Below, one piece after another: positions 18,324 to 26,528 of a stretch of DNA of 64,000 bases (positions are counted from its first letter, which is position 1; every line of letters begins with the position of its first letter). Source of the stretch: an uncultured Actinobaculum sp. (GTDB lineage Bacteria > Actinomycetota > Actinomycetes > Actinomycetales > Actinomycetaceae); NCBI GenBank assembly GCA_938020505.1, contig CALIHR010000055.1, positions 1-64,000 on the forward strand, read 5' to 3'. The position numbers were made by a program, and so were the translations under genes. Below the pieces are notes generated by a model. That model had not been told where the DNA came from, made no database searches, and saw nothing but the letters and a program-made list of their open reading frames with translations.

Positions 18324-18334
18324 GCGGGTGCCTT

Positions 18335-19879
18335 ATGACACAGCCTCCGTCTTTCGAGCCTGCCAGAAAAGCCGTGCGTCCAGACCCCTCGGGAGCCAAA
18401 GAGGTGGTCGGCGGCCGCTCCGGCAGCACGTCTGAGCAACTTCAAGAATGGGCCGCGATCGACGGCCGCCCACCGCAACGTCAGCGCTCTCTGCTCGAAA
18501 AGGAGCTCGGAATCGACCCGAACTTGCAACGCGGTTCTGCTTCTCAGCAGGTCGGGTCCGCAGCGTCGGCTTCCGAAGCCTCTCGGAGCGCACGCCGCTC
18601 CGGGTCCAGGAGCATCGCTCGGCCCGGCGGAAGCGCGCGGCGCCTTGACGAGGATCCCGTCGCGGATGCGCCTGGCCCGTCCCAACCTTCTTCCTATCCT
18701 CCCGCCTCGCGAGGCGCGCCGTCGACGTCGTCGCAGCGGCCTTCGAGCGGCGCCTCCAATCTGTCGGGCTCTCAGAATCCACAGGGATCGGGTGCGCTCG
18801 GCGGCGAGCCCCTTCCGGCTCCTACAGAGCCTTTCCGAGCTGCGCAGCCTCAGGGTCCGACGTCGCCTCAGGGCCCGACCGAGCCGCCGCGCGGCCCGGG
18901 AGAACCGGGAGGCGGGCTCTATCCGCCGTCGAAGCCTCGCCGCAGGCGCCCTTGGCGCCGCCGCATAGGCATCGCCCTCGTCGTCCTTCTGGTGCTTCTC
19001 ATCGCCTGGCCCGCGTATCTCATCCATTACGGAAACTCGAAGCTTCACGACGTCGACGCGCTTTCCGACAAGGCCGACACCCCCGGCACGACGTACCTCG
19101 TGGTCGGCTCCGACAAGCGCGAGAAGGGCGCGATCGACGATCCCACCGCCGGGCAGCGTTCGGACACGATCATGCTCCTGCACGTCCCCGAGTCCGGCAA
19201 ACCGGCCCTCGTCTCCCTTCCCCGCGACGCCTACGTGACAATCCCCGGCAACAACGCCGGCAAGCTCAACGCCGCCTATTCGATCGGCGGGCCCAAGCTG
19301 CTGGTGCGCACCGTCGAGGAATTGAGCGGCCTGAAGGTGGACCACTACATCGAGGTTTCCATGGGCGGGGTCCAATCCCTCGTCGAGGCCGTCGGCGGAG
19401 TCAATCTCTGCTACGACGCCGACGTCAACGACCACGACTCGGGCCTGGTGTGGACTAAGGGCTGCCACGACGCCGACGGCCCCACGGCCCTCGCCTTTTC
19501 CCGAATGCGCAAGTCCGACCCTCTCGGAGACATCGGCCGAGCGCTCCGCCAGCGCCAGGTCGTCTCAAAGGTCGTCTCCAAGGCGGCCTCGCCCTCCACG
19601 TTCATCAACCCGATTCGCCAGCGGTCCCTCGTCGGCACCGTGGCCGAGCATCTGACCGTCGACCCCGACACCGGGATGGTCGCTCTGGGCAGGGCGGGAT
19701 TGAGCATTCGCAAGGTCATGGGCCCCGACGGGCTCATGGGCGCGCCGCCCATTTCGAGCATGAACTACCGGGTGGGCCAGCAATCGGCCGTGCGCCTCGA
19801 TCCCGCCAAAATCGACGGATTCTTCGAGAAACTCCGCAACGGGACCCTGACGTCGAACGACTTCTTCTCCCCGCTGTAA
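18335..19879 (+). CDS. LytR-CpsA-Psr (LCP) family glycopolymer ligase with long cytoplasmic N-terminus
   Basis: 514 aa. The first ~205 residues are Pro/Ser/Gly-rich and likely disordered in the cytoplasm. One helix follows at about 208-230 (IGIALVVLLVLLIAWPAYLI), then an LCP domain: TTYLVVGSDKRE, RSDTIMLLHV, LVSLPRDAYVTIPG, VSMGGVQSLVEAVGGVNLC, AFSRMRKSDPLGDIGRALRQ. The catalytic arginines and aspartates are in place. It lies 11 bases after the first LCP gene, probably in one transcript. Two different LCP ligases next to a glycan cluster suggest attachment of one or more polymers. The long N-terminus may carry phosphorylation or cell-division interaction sites; that is inference. Confidence 0.93.
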   Translation: MTQPPSFEPARKAVRPDPSGAKEVVGGRSGSTSEQLQEWAAIDGRPPQRQRSLLEKELGIDPNLQRGSASQQVGSAASASEASRSARRSGSRSIARPGGSARRLDEDPVADAPGPSQPSSYPPASRGAPSTSSQRPSSGASNLSGSQNPQGSGALGGEPLPAPTEPFRAAQPQGPTSPQGPTEPPRGPGEPGGGLYPPSKPRRRRPWRRRIGIALVVLLVLLIAWPAYLIHYGNSKLHDVDALSDKADTPGTTYLVVGSDKREKGAIDDPTAGQRSDTIMLLHVPESGKPALVSLPRDAYVTIPGNNAGKLNAAYSIGGPKLLVRTVEELSGLKVDHYIEVSMGGVQSLVEAVGGVNLCYDADVNDHDSGLVWTKGCHDADGPTALAFSRMRKSDPLGDIGRALRQRQVVSKVVSKAASPSTFINPIRQRSLVGTVAEHLTVDPDTGMVALGRAGLSIRKVMGPDGLMGAPPISSMNYRVGQQSAVRLDPAKIDGFFEKLRNGTLTSNDFFSPL

Positions 19880-20001
19880 GGGCGCGAGTCGCCGCAGCGG
19901 CAGCTGCGTCAGCTGTGTCAGCGGGCACGATCCGTTGCGGCAGTGCGCGCTTCGCCGCCGTAAGGGCATTCGCCGGCCGTTCAGCCCGATGCGCGGACCG
20001 T

Positions 20002-20505
20002 TCAGCCCCCGAGCTTGCCGCGCAGCGCGGCCCCTTTGGCCTTGGCCGTATCCCTGAGGCCGTCCTGGAATGCCGCCATCCGATCGCGAACGTCCCGGTC
20101 CGCCGGGGCGCTGCCGATGATCCGCGCGGCGAGAAGCCCGGCGTTCCGCGCCCCGGCGATCGACACCGTCGCCACCGGCACACCCGCCGGCATTTGGACG
20201 ATCGACAGGAGCGAGTCCATTCCGTCAAGATGCCGCAGCGGCACCGGGACGCCAATGACGGGCAACGGCGTCAAGGCGGCCAGCATTCCCGGAAGATGGG
20301 CCGCGCCCCCCGCGCCCGCGATGATCGCGCGAAGCCCCCTCTCGCTTGCCTCGCGCCCATATTCGACCATGTCTTCGGGCATCCGGTGCGCCGAGACGAC
20401 GTCGACCTCGTAGGCGATCCCGAACTCGTCAAGCGCCGCGGCGGCGTCTTCCATGACCTTCCAGTCAGAATCCGAGCCCATGACGATTCCAACGATTGCG
20501 TTCAT
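20002..20505 (-). CDS. purE: 5-(carboxyamino)imidazole ribonucleotide mutase
   Basis: 167 aa cytosolic enzyme of purine synthesis that moves the carboxyl group of N5-CAIR to give CAIR. Class I PurE motifs are clear: IVMGSDSDWKVMEDAA at the N-terminus, VVSAHRMPEDMVEY with the catalytic His, AGAGGAAHLPGMLAALT and PVIGVPVPLRHLDGMDSLLSI (a partial quotation of the active-site loop). It lies 85 bases downstream of purK on the same strand, the usual order. It is convergent with the LCP genes; the 120 bases between contain no clear terminator. Confidence 0.97.
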   Translation of the reverse strand: MNAIVGIVMGSDSDWKVMEDAAAALDEFGIAYEVDVVSAHRMPEDMVEYGREASERGLRAIIAGAGGAAHLPGMLAALTPLPVIGVPVPLRHLDGMDSLLSIVQMPAGVPVATVSIAGARNAGLLAARIIGSAPADRDVRDRMAAFQDGLRDTAKAKGAALRGKLGG

Positions 20506-20590
20506 GCCTCGATTTTCTCACGAGGAGCGCGGGTCCGCTTCCTCACAAGGGCTGCACGGCCGCGGCTCCCGCCCTCTCCCCGTCCGAAAA

Positions 20591-21817
20591 TCACAGGTTC
20601 AGCCCCGCGCGGCCGCCTCCGGCTGGCGCGGCACGCCCCGCCAGCGTCTCGGCTGCCCCGCGAGCCTGGGCTCTCGCAGCATCCAGATCGACGCCGCACA
20701 CGGTGACATGGCCCAGCTTGCGGCCCGGCCTCACCTCCTTGCCGTACACGTGAATCTTCGCCGACGGGTGCGAGGACATCGCCTCGGGGTAGGCGTCGCG
20801 GGGGTCGTCGAGCTCCGAGCCGAGCAGGTTGACCATCACGGCCCAGGGGGCGAGCGATTCGGTCGATCCGAGGGGCAGGTCGAGCACGGCCCTCAAGTGC
20901 TGCTCGAATTGGCTCGTCACCGCGCCTTCGATCGTCCAGTGGCCGGAGTTGTGCGGACGCATCGCCAGCTCGTTGACCAGAACGCGCCCGGATTGGTCGA
21001 CGAACATTTCGACAGCGAGAATCCCCACCACGCCGAGCTCCTCGGCGATCGTCTTCGCGACGTCGGCGGCGCGCCGGGCGACGTCGGCGGAAACCCGGGC
21101 CGGCGCAATGGTCTCGGCGCACACTCCCCCGCGCTGGATCGTTTCGACGGCGCACCAGCATGCAATTTCGCCGCCCGGGCGCCGGGCAATGAGCTGGGAG
21201 ATCTCGCACGTGAAGGGGACGAGCTCCTCAATGAGCAGCCCCTCGCCGCCTGCCGCAGCAAGCCATTGGCCCACGGGGGCGGACGTCTCGTATCCGCCCC
21301 CGGCCGCCAGCCTGATTTCGGCGACTCCCTTTCCGTCGTACCCGTCGCGCGGCGTCTTGACGACCGCCCGCCCGCCGAGCTCTCGCAGCGCGGAGACGAT
21401 CTCTTCATCGTTCCTCGCGGCGAACCAGCGCGGGCACTCGATTCCCGCGTCGGTCAGCCTTCGCCGCATGAGCAGCTTGTCCTGAGCAAAGGCGAGCGCG
21501 GAGGCGCCGGGGCGCACGGGTGCGACGGCGGCCGCTGCGGCAAGGATCTCGTCTGGCACGTGTTCGTGTTCCACGGTCACTGCGTCGACGCCGCGCGCGA
21601 GGGCCAGGACGGCGTCGGCGTCGTCGGCCGCCCCCACGACGGAAAGCGGGACGACCTGGCCCGTGGCGCCGTCAGGCGCTTCGACCAGAGCGCGCAGCTC
21701 GATTCCCAGGGCGATGGCCGCCTCTTGCATCATGCGGGCCAGCTGCCCTCCGCCCACGACGCCGACCCGCGGCGCACCCGCGGCGGCCCCCGTCCCGATG
21801 ACTTTGCTATCGGACAC
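20591..21817 (-). CDS. purK: 5-(carboxyamino)imidazole ribonucleotide synthase
   Basis: 408 aa ATP-grasp enzyme that carboxylates AIR with bicarbonate and ATP. The N-terminus has VGVVGGGQLARMMQEAA; the ATP-grasp part has FAQDKLLMRRRL, VVKTPRDGYDGKG and LLIEELVPFTCEIS; the C-terminal part has VNELAMRPHNSGHWTIEG and NLLGSELDD. GTG at 21817 is chosen because AGGAGGAG lies just upstream; the frame runs to 21838. It forms a unit with purE downstream and is divergent from the GtrA gene across about 65 bases. Confidence 0.96.
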   Translation of the reverse strand: MSDSKVIGTGAAAGAPRVGVVGGGQLARMMQEAAIALGIELRALVEAPDGATGQVVPLSVVGAADDADAVLALARGVDAVTVEHEHVPDEILAAAAAVAPVRPGASALAFAQDKLLMRRRLTDAGIECPRWFAARNDEEIVSALRELGGRAVVKTPRDGYDGKGVAEIRLAAGGGYETSAPVGQWLAAAGGEGLLIEELVPFTCEISQLIARRPGGEIACWCAVETIQRGGVCAETIAPARVSADVARRAADVAKTIAEELGVVGILAVEMFVDQSGRVLVNELAMRPHNSGHWTIEGAVTSQFEQHLRAVLDLPLGSTESLAPWAVMVNLLGSELDDPRDAYPEAMSSHPSAKIHVYGKEVRPGRKLGHVTVCGVDLDAARAQARGAAETLAGRAAPAGGGRAGLNL

Positions 21818-21873
21818 GTCTCCTCCTGTGCTTTTCACATGTCAGCCTATGTATTTTTCTCATTATCCCCGGT

Positions 21874-21879
21874 TAGACT
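21874..21879 (+). promoter_or_regulatory. -10 box TAGACT upstream of the GtrA gene
   Basis: TAGACT lies three bases before one GTG (21883) and six before the next (21886). By the rule seen elsewhere here the second GTG would be the leaderless start. Confidence 0.4.
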
Positions 21880-21882
21880 TAC

Positions 21883-22395
21883 GTGGTGCTGTCGAATCTC
21901 ATACACAAACTTCTGCGGGGCCAGACTTTCCGAGAGTGGTTTGTCGAGTTCTTACAGTTTTGCACCGTAGGCTTGGGCGCTTACATCGTCGACGTCGGCC
22001 TTTTCAATCTTTTGGCCTACTCGCTTCCGATCGACCTCCCCGGGGACAAATCGCTCACCGCCAAGATCGTCTCCGTGACCGTTTCCGTGATCTTCGCCTG
22101 GGTCGCCAACAGGCTGTGGACTTTCAAGAAGAGGCGCAACGAGAACAAGGGCCGGGAATTCGCCATGTTCGCGCTGGTGAACCTCGGCGGCCTGCTCATC
22201 GCCCTCGGCTGCCTGGGCTTTTCCCGCTACGTCCTGCATTTGACCACCCAGTTTGCGGACAACGTCTCCGGCAACGTCGTCGGCCTCGTGCTCGGCACGG
22301 CCTTCCGATACGTCATGTACCGCTATTTCGTCTTTTCCCCGGCCTCCCACGGCGAGAAGGTCGCCTCTTGCGGCGAGAAAACGGCCGACGCCTAA
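21883..22395 (+). CDS. GtrA family membrane protein
   Basis: 170 aa with four hydrophobic segments (FCTVGLGAYIVDVGLFNLLA, a second near IVSVTVSVIFAWVANRLWT, FALVNLGGLLIALGCLG, and a last near VVGLVLGTAFRYVMYRYFVF). The NRLWTF motif after helix 2 and FRYVMYRYFVF at the end are family hallmarks. GtrA proteins are thought to flip or present polyprenyl-linked sugars for glycan modification. Two adjacent GTG codons (21883 and 21886) could start it; promoter spacing favours 21886. It could serve the GT2 polyprenyl-phosphate sugar synthase at 8-9 kb; that link is inference. Confidence 0.88.
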   Translation: MVLSNLIHKLLRGQTFREWFVEFLQFCTVGLGAYIVDVGLFNLLAYSLPIDLPGDKSLTAKIVSVTVSVIFAWVANRLWTFKKRRNENKGREFAMFALVNLGGLLIALGCLGFSRYVLHLTTQFADNVSGNVVGLVLGTAFRYVMYRYFVFSPASHGEKVASCGEKTADA

Positions 22396-22619
22396 AGATT
22401 TTCTACAAGTCCGACGGCGAAGCAAACGCGCGTGCCAAATTGGACACCGGCAGATCCCGATGGCTGCCTCATCTTCACCCTGGCTTGACTTGTCTGCCGT
22501 CTGCTCTTTCTGCGTCTGCCCGCAAGAGCTTGATCAACCGCCGCAGCCGCGGCCGTCTCGGAACGCCAATCGATTGTCATAAAATGCGCTTCCGCTTTGG
22601 CAGAGGCGGATAAAATCGT

Positions 22620-23966
22620 CTATCGGCGCCGCCTGCGCGCGCCCACTGAGACGATCGCCCCCGCCGGGAGGATCTCCTGCGGATTGATCGATTTCGGGAC
22701 GGCGTTGAGGGTCAGCCGGAAGATCGGCGGCGCCGCCTGCGCCAGCTCGAGCCTGCCGCCCGCGCCCTCGGCGAGGCTGCGCGCCAGCGGAAGGCCGATT
22801 CCCGTTGATCCGCCGGTCGAGACGCCCTTGTTGAAAATCGCGTCGACGAGGTCCTCGCGAATGCCCTCGCCTTCGTCGGAAATGTCGATCACCACTCCCT
22901 TGCCGACCTTCCGCGCCGCGACCTTCGTGGTCCCCCCGCCGTATTTGAGGGAGTTCTCGATGAGGGTCGCGACGATTTGCGCCAGAGCGCCGGGGGTCGC
23001 GAGAACGGCCACTCCGGCGTCGTCCTCGAATACGAGGCGCCTGTCGGCCTTGGCGAAGGAGCGCTCCCACTCGTCGGCCTGCTGTTCGAAGAGCCTGGAG
23101 AGGGAGACGGCCTCGGTGCTGGTCTCGACGGCGCGGGAGGAGCGCAGCAGATCGGTGACGACGCCGGTGAGCCGCTCCACCTGTTCCAGGCACGAGGCGG
23201 CCTCCTGGCGGACCTCCTCTTGGTCGGAAATGTACTCGATCTCCTCGAGCCGCATCGACAGGGCTGTGAGCGGCGTGCGCAGCTGGTGCGAGGCGTCCGC
23301 GGCGAACTGCCTCTCGGCCGCAATGCGACCGGCCATGCGGTCGGCTGTTCTCACGAGCTCCTCGTAAACGAGGTCGATCTCCTCTATCCCGGACTTCTTC
23401 ATGCGCGGGCTCGCCTGGCCGGCGCCAATCTGCTCCGCGGCCGCGGCGAGGTAGATGAGCGGCGCGGATATCCTCCGCGACTGGCGGCGGGCCAAAGCGA
23501 CGGCCACGGCGAAGGACACAGCGACGGCGGCGACGGCAAGGGAAATGAACAAGCCGATTCTGCGCCACACGGCGCTTCGCTCTATGCCCACCGTCACCTG
23601 CGCCCCCGAGGTTCCCATGGCCGTGTGCTCAATGGCGTCCTCGTCGGTTTGCGCGCCGACCTGCGCCTTCTCCCCCGAGATCGCGACGCGGACGTACATG
23701 GGGTATGTCGCGCCGTCGACGGTTGCGCGCATGACGTCAAGGGGCAGAACGTCAAAGTTGCCCTGCTGCCCTCTGCCCTTCAGCCCTTGGCGCTGATCCG
23801 AGACGTTCTTGTCGACGACGTTGGCGATCTGCGTCGCCCGGCGATGGACGTCCTCGTCTGCGCTGCGGAGAATGTACAGCGAGCCCAAGGCCATTCCCGG
23901 CAGGCCGAGCAGGAGGACGGCGACCGTCACGGCGACCGTCGTCATCGTGAGGGCCCGCCTGCGCAC
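22620..23966 (-). CDS. Sensor histidine kinase
   Basis: 448 aa inner-membrane sensor. The N-terminal helix (TTVAVTVAVLLLGLPGMALG), an extracytoplasmic part of about 120 residues and a second helix (LFISLAVAAVAVSFAVAVAL) precede a HAMP-like region. The HisKA box is FAADASHQLRTPLTALSM with the phosphorylated His. The ATPase part has LIENSLKYGGG (N box), ISDEGEGIRED (G1) and GSTGIGLPLARSLAEGAGG (G2). The GTG start follows the response regulator stop after three bases, so the pair is one operon. The signal sensed is unknown. Confidence 0.93.
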   Translation of the reverse strand: MRRRALTMTTVAVTVAVLLLGLPGMALGSLYILRSADEDVHRRATQIANVVDKNVSDQRQGLKGRGQQGNFDVLPLDVMRATVDGATYPMYVRVAISGEKAQVGAQTDEDAIEHTAMGTSGAQVTVGIERSAVWRRIGLFISLAVAAVAVSFAVAVALARRQSRRISAPLIYLAAAAEQIGAGQASPRMKKSGIEEIDLVYEELVRTADRMAGRIAAERQFAADASHQLRTPLTALSMRLEEIEYISDQEEVRQEAASCLEQVERLTGVVTDLLRSSRAVETSTEAVSLSRLFEQQADEWERSFAKADRRLVFEDDAGVAVLATPGALAQIVATLIENSLKYGGGTTKVAARKVGKGVVIDISDEGEGIREDLVDAIFNKGVSTGGSTGIGLPLARSLAEGAGGRLELAQAAPPIFRLTLNAVPKSINPQEILPAGAIVSVGARRRRR

Positions 23967-23969
23967 CGC

Positions 23970-24644
23970 TCACTCCCTTTCGAGACGGAATCCCACTCCG
24001 CGCACCGTCGAAATGTAGCGCGGATCCGAGACGGAATCCCCGAGCTTCCGGCGCAGCCAAGAGACGTGCATGTCGAGCTTCTTCGAGGCGTCGTCCTCCG
24101 GCGCGTCCCACACGTCCCGCATGATGTCGGCGCGGGAAACCGCCTGCCCGGCGTTGCGCGCGAGGGCAACGAGCAGGTCGTACTCCTTGCCGGAGACCCC
24201 GAGCTCCGTCGTTCCGCGGATGACCCTGTGGGCGGGAACGTCGATGACCAGATCCTGGACGCGGATGACGTCGCTCTCGCTCGCCTCGCTTCGGCGCAGC
24301 ACCGCGCGGACCCGCGCGAGGAGCTCGGCGAGGCGGAAAGGCTTGGTGACGTAGTCGTCGGCCCCGGCGTCGAGTCCGACGACCATGTCGACCTCTTCCG
24401 AACGGGCCGTGAGGATGAGAATCGGAAATATCCACCCTTGGGAGCGTGCATGGCGTGCGACGTCAAGACCGTCCATGTCGGGAAGTCCGAGGTCAAGGAT
24501 GGCGATGTCCACGCCGCCGCCCATCGCCTCTATGGCCCCCCGGCCGGTCTCCGCCAAGTGCACGTCGTATCCCTCCCGCCCGAGGGCGCGCAGGAGTGGT
24601 CCGGAGATCGCGGTGTCGTCCTCTACAAGAAGCATCTTCGTCAT
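23970..24644 (-). CDS. OmpR/PhoB-family response regulator
   Basis: 224 aa. The receiver domain has the acidic pair LLVEDDTAI, the phosphorylated Asp in IAILDLGLPDMDGLD, the Thr switch in LILTARSE and the Lys in GADDYVTKPF. The C-terminal winged helix has SGKEYDLLVALARNAG and LDMHVSWLRRKLG, with the end reading YISTVRGVGFRLE. It is the first gene of the pair with the histidine kinase. A TAGAAT box exactly six bases before the ATG indicates a leaderless transcript. Targets are not visible. Confidence 0.95.
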   Translation of the reverse strand: MTKMLLVEDDTAISGPLLRALGREGYDVHLAETGRGAIEAMGGGVDIAILDLGLPDMDGLDVARHARSQGWIFPILILTARSEEVDMVVGLDAGADDYVTKPFRLAELLARVRAVLRRSEASESDVIRVQDLVIDVPAHRVIRGTTELGVSGKEYDLLVALARNAGQAVSRADIMRDVWDAPEDDASKKLDMHVSWLRRKLGDSVSDPRYISTVRGVGFRLERE

Positions 24645-24650
24645 GAGCTG

Positions 24651-24656
24651 ATTCTA
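24651..24656 (-). promoter_or_regulatory. -10 box TAGAAT of the two-component operon
   Basis: On the minus strand TAGAAT lies six bases before the ATG at 24644, with AT-rich DNA upstream and no Shine-Dalgarno sequence. Confidence 0.55.
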
Positions 24657-24895
24657 ATGCAATTCCGTTACAATTTACCTCCCCGCCTTAGGAAATCTTT
24701 ACTTTTAAAACACCGACTCGGAGGCAGTCGCTTTCCCAGACCTTAACGGCGCTCCCAGTTCATAAAGGACGCATGCGCAAAAGGCCGTCCCTTCGCTCGC
24801 GTACAAGCCGATTCCGCCGCCCCGGCGGCGGCCCGAATCGCGGCAGTTTCCTCAGGCGCCGCGCTGGCGCCGGGCGCTCGCCCAACAGAAGCCCG

Positions 24896-26194
24896 TCACG
24901 ACGAGGGCATCCTCCGCACCTCGACCGCCTCGATCTTTCCGAAACCTTGAAGATTCGGGCTTCCGGCCGGAACGAGCGTGTAGCGTCCCGGCATGAGCGA
25001 ACGCAAGGTTTCCGCGGTTTCGCTGTCGGTCAGGATCGTCCCGGATTCGGCGACGTCGACCAAACGCGAGGCGAGATTGACCTTGGGCCCGAATATGTCG
25101 CCGAAGCGCGAGACGACGCCTCCCCACACGATGGAGGCTCGCACCGGGAGCATGCCGGGCACCTTCCGCAGCTCGTCGACGACGTTCGTCACCACCCGCG
25201 CGCCCGTGTCGAGGTCGTCGGCGATGTAGAGGAAGGCGTCTCCGATGCTCTTGACCACCCGCGCGCCGTGGGCGTGGATGGCCATGCGGCATGTGAAGTC
25301 GAACTCCTCGACGAGCTCGATGAACTCGGCCGACCCCAGCTCGTTCGATCTATTCGTGAAAGCCACCATGTCGATGAATCCGAAAGCCCTGCGCAGAGTG
25401 ACGTCGGAGGCCTCGGTCAGCTCCATTTGCGAGACTTCCGTCTCGCTGCGTCGGAGAAGGGCCACCATGTGGCGCCTCCACGAGTATTCCATCTGCCGGC
25501 GCAGATAGTCCTCGTAGTCGATGATGTTGTCGAGCACCCAGAACCTTGCCGAGATCCCGTCAAGCCCAAGTTCCCTGCGGGCATAATCGACGAGCACCTC
25601 GTGCTGCCAAAGAACGAGGCGGTCGGACATGTGGGATTGGGCGCGATTGAGCGACTCCAAGGTTTCGTGGGTCAGCAGGCCCGAGCGAAGCGCCTTCGCG
25701 TGAAGCCGCATGGCCTCGACGTCGCCGTCGGTGAATATCCGTTTCTCGCGACTCTCCGAGACCGTGGGAAAGCCCATGGCCAGCCAGAAGCGGAGGGCCG
25801 TTTCGACGTCGAGCCCCGCGAGCTCGGCCGCCTGCAGGAGGGAATACCGCTCCCCTCCGCCGAGCATGCCGCGCGCATGCCGTTCGACGGTGTTGAACGG
25901 CGCGCTTTCGTCGGCCTGTCGACTCTGATCGTCCCGTCGGCACTCATTGACCGGCTGGCCTTGATCGTCCTGCCGGCTCTCGTCAACCGGCTGACCCTCA
26001 TCGGTTTGCAGGCTCTGATCGGTTTGCCGGCTCGGATCGACCTGCCGATTCTCGTTGACCTGTCGGCTTTCGGCGTCGGAAAGCCTTTTCTCATTGCGGT
26101 CCACGACCTCACCCCCGGACCCGTTGTCCGTTTCCAGTCCTTTTACGCCGTGCAATTGTGTCACGTGCCTCCCTTGTTTTGTGCCTTCAATCAC
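24896..26194 (-). CDS. Class III adenylate cyclase with N-terminal regulatory domain (Rv1264-like)
   Basis: 432 aa soluble enzyme predicted to make cAMP from ATP. Residues ~98-245 are helical and resemble the autoinhibitory regulatory domain of mycobacterial Rv1264 (SLLQAAELAGLDVETALRFW, IFTDGDVEAMRLHAK). The catalytic domain has both metal aspartates (FIDMVAFTNRS; SIGDAFLYI), the lysine of VVKSIGD, the second substrate residue in FGDIFGPK and the Asn/Arg pair of VNLASRL, so it should be active. Residues 44-97 are nine hexapeptide repeats (consensus RQVDES). The start is uncertain: GTG 26194 is the longest; a GTG 11 codons later has GGGAGG three bases before it. Confidence 0.88.
   Translation of the reverse strand: MIEGTKQGRHVTQLHGVKGLETDNGSGGEVVDRNEKRLSDAESRQVNENRQVDPSRQTDQSLQTDEGQPVDESRQDDQGQPVNECRRDDQSRQADESAPFNTVERHARGMLGGGERYSLLQAAELAGLDVETALRFWLAMGFPTVSESREKRIFTDGDVEAMRLHAKALRSGLLTHETLESLNRAQSHMSDRLVLWQHEVLVDYARRELGLDGISARFWVLDNIIDYEDYLRRQMEYSWRRHMVALLRRSETEVSQMELTEASDVTLRRAFGFIDMVAFTNRSNELGSAEFIELVEEFDFTCRMAIHAHGARVVKSIGDAFLYIADDLDTGARVVTNVVDELRKVPGMLPVRASIVWGGVVSRFGDIFGPKVNLASRLVDVAESGTILTDSETAETLRSLMPGRYTLVPAGSPNLQGFGKIEAVEVRRMPSS
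25904..26065 (-). repeat. Nine 18-base tandem repeats inside the cyclase gene
   Basis: The DNA encodes nine consecutive six-residue units, such as RQVNEN, RQVDPS, RQTDQS, LQTDEG, QPVDES, RQDDQG. The units are diverged, so this is an old, in-frame minisatellite giving a polar, probably unstructured leader. Confidence 0.8.
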
Positions 26195-26528
26195 ACACTA
26201 TACGGCACGGAGGAGGCCGGCGTCACGCATTGTGGGCGGGCGTCGCCCGTCGAACGGCGGCTCGGAGGAGATCGGAGCCCCAAAAGGCCTGCGGAAACGG
26301 AGGAGGCCGGCGCCCGCGCCTCACCGAGCCCGCGACGACCGACGCTTGACCCCGACTGCCGCGGCCGCAGTCCCTCAGCCCGAAGACTCCAAGGACTGCG
26401 CTCGCAGACAAGAGGGCTGAGCCCATGGAGTCAGCCAGCCGCTTTCCTCGCCTCGAAAAGGCGCCGGGGATTGCGCCGGCGGAAAATGCTCCTATGGCTC
26501 CAAGGGCCCGAGTCGATAAACTTGATCC
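26195..26528. other. Divergent promoter region between the cyclase and DUF885 genes
   Basis: About 330 bases without a gene. Minus strand: TATAGT at 26197-26202 is a good -10 box for the cyclase. Plus strand: TAAACT at 26517-26522 lies six bases before the DUF885 ATG. The 16-base word ACGGAGGAGGCCGGCG occurs twice (near 26207 and 26299). No hairpin with a T-run. Confidence 0.5.
26517..26522 (+). promoter_or_regulatory. -10 box TAAACT, leaderless start of the DUF885 gene
   Basis: TAAACT is followed by six bases and the ATG at 26529. No Shine-Dalgarno sequence is present. Confidence 0.55.
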
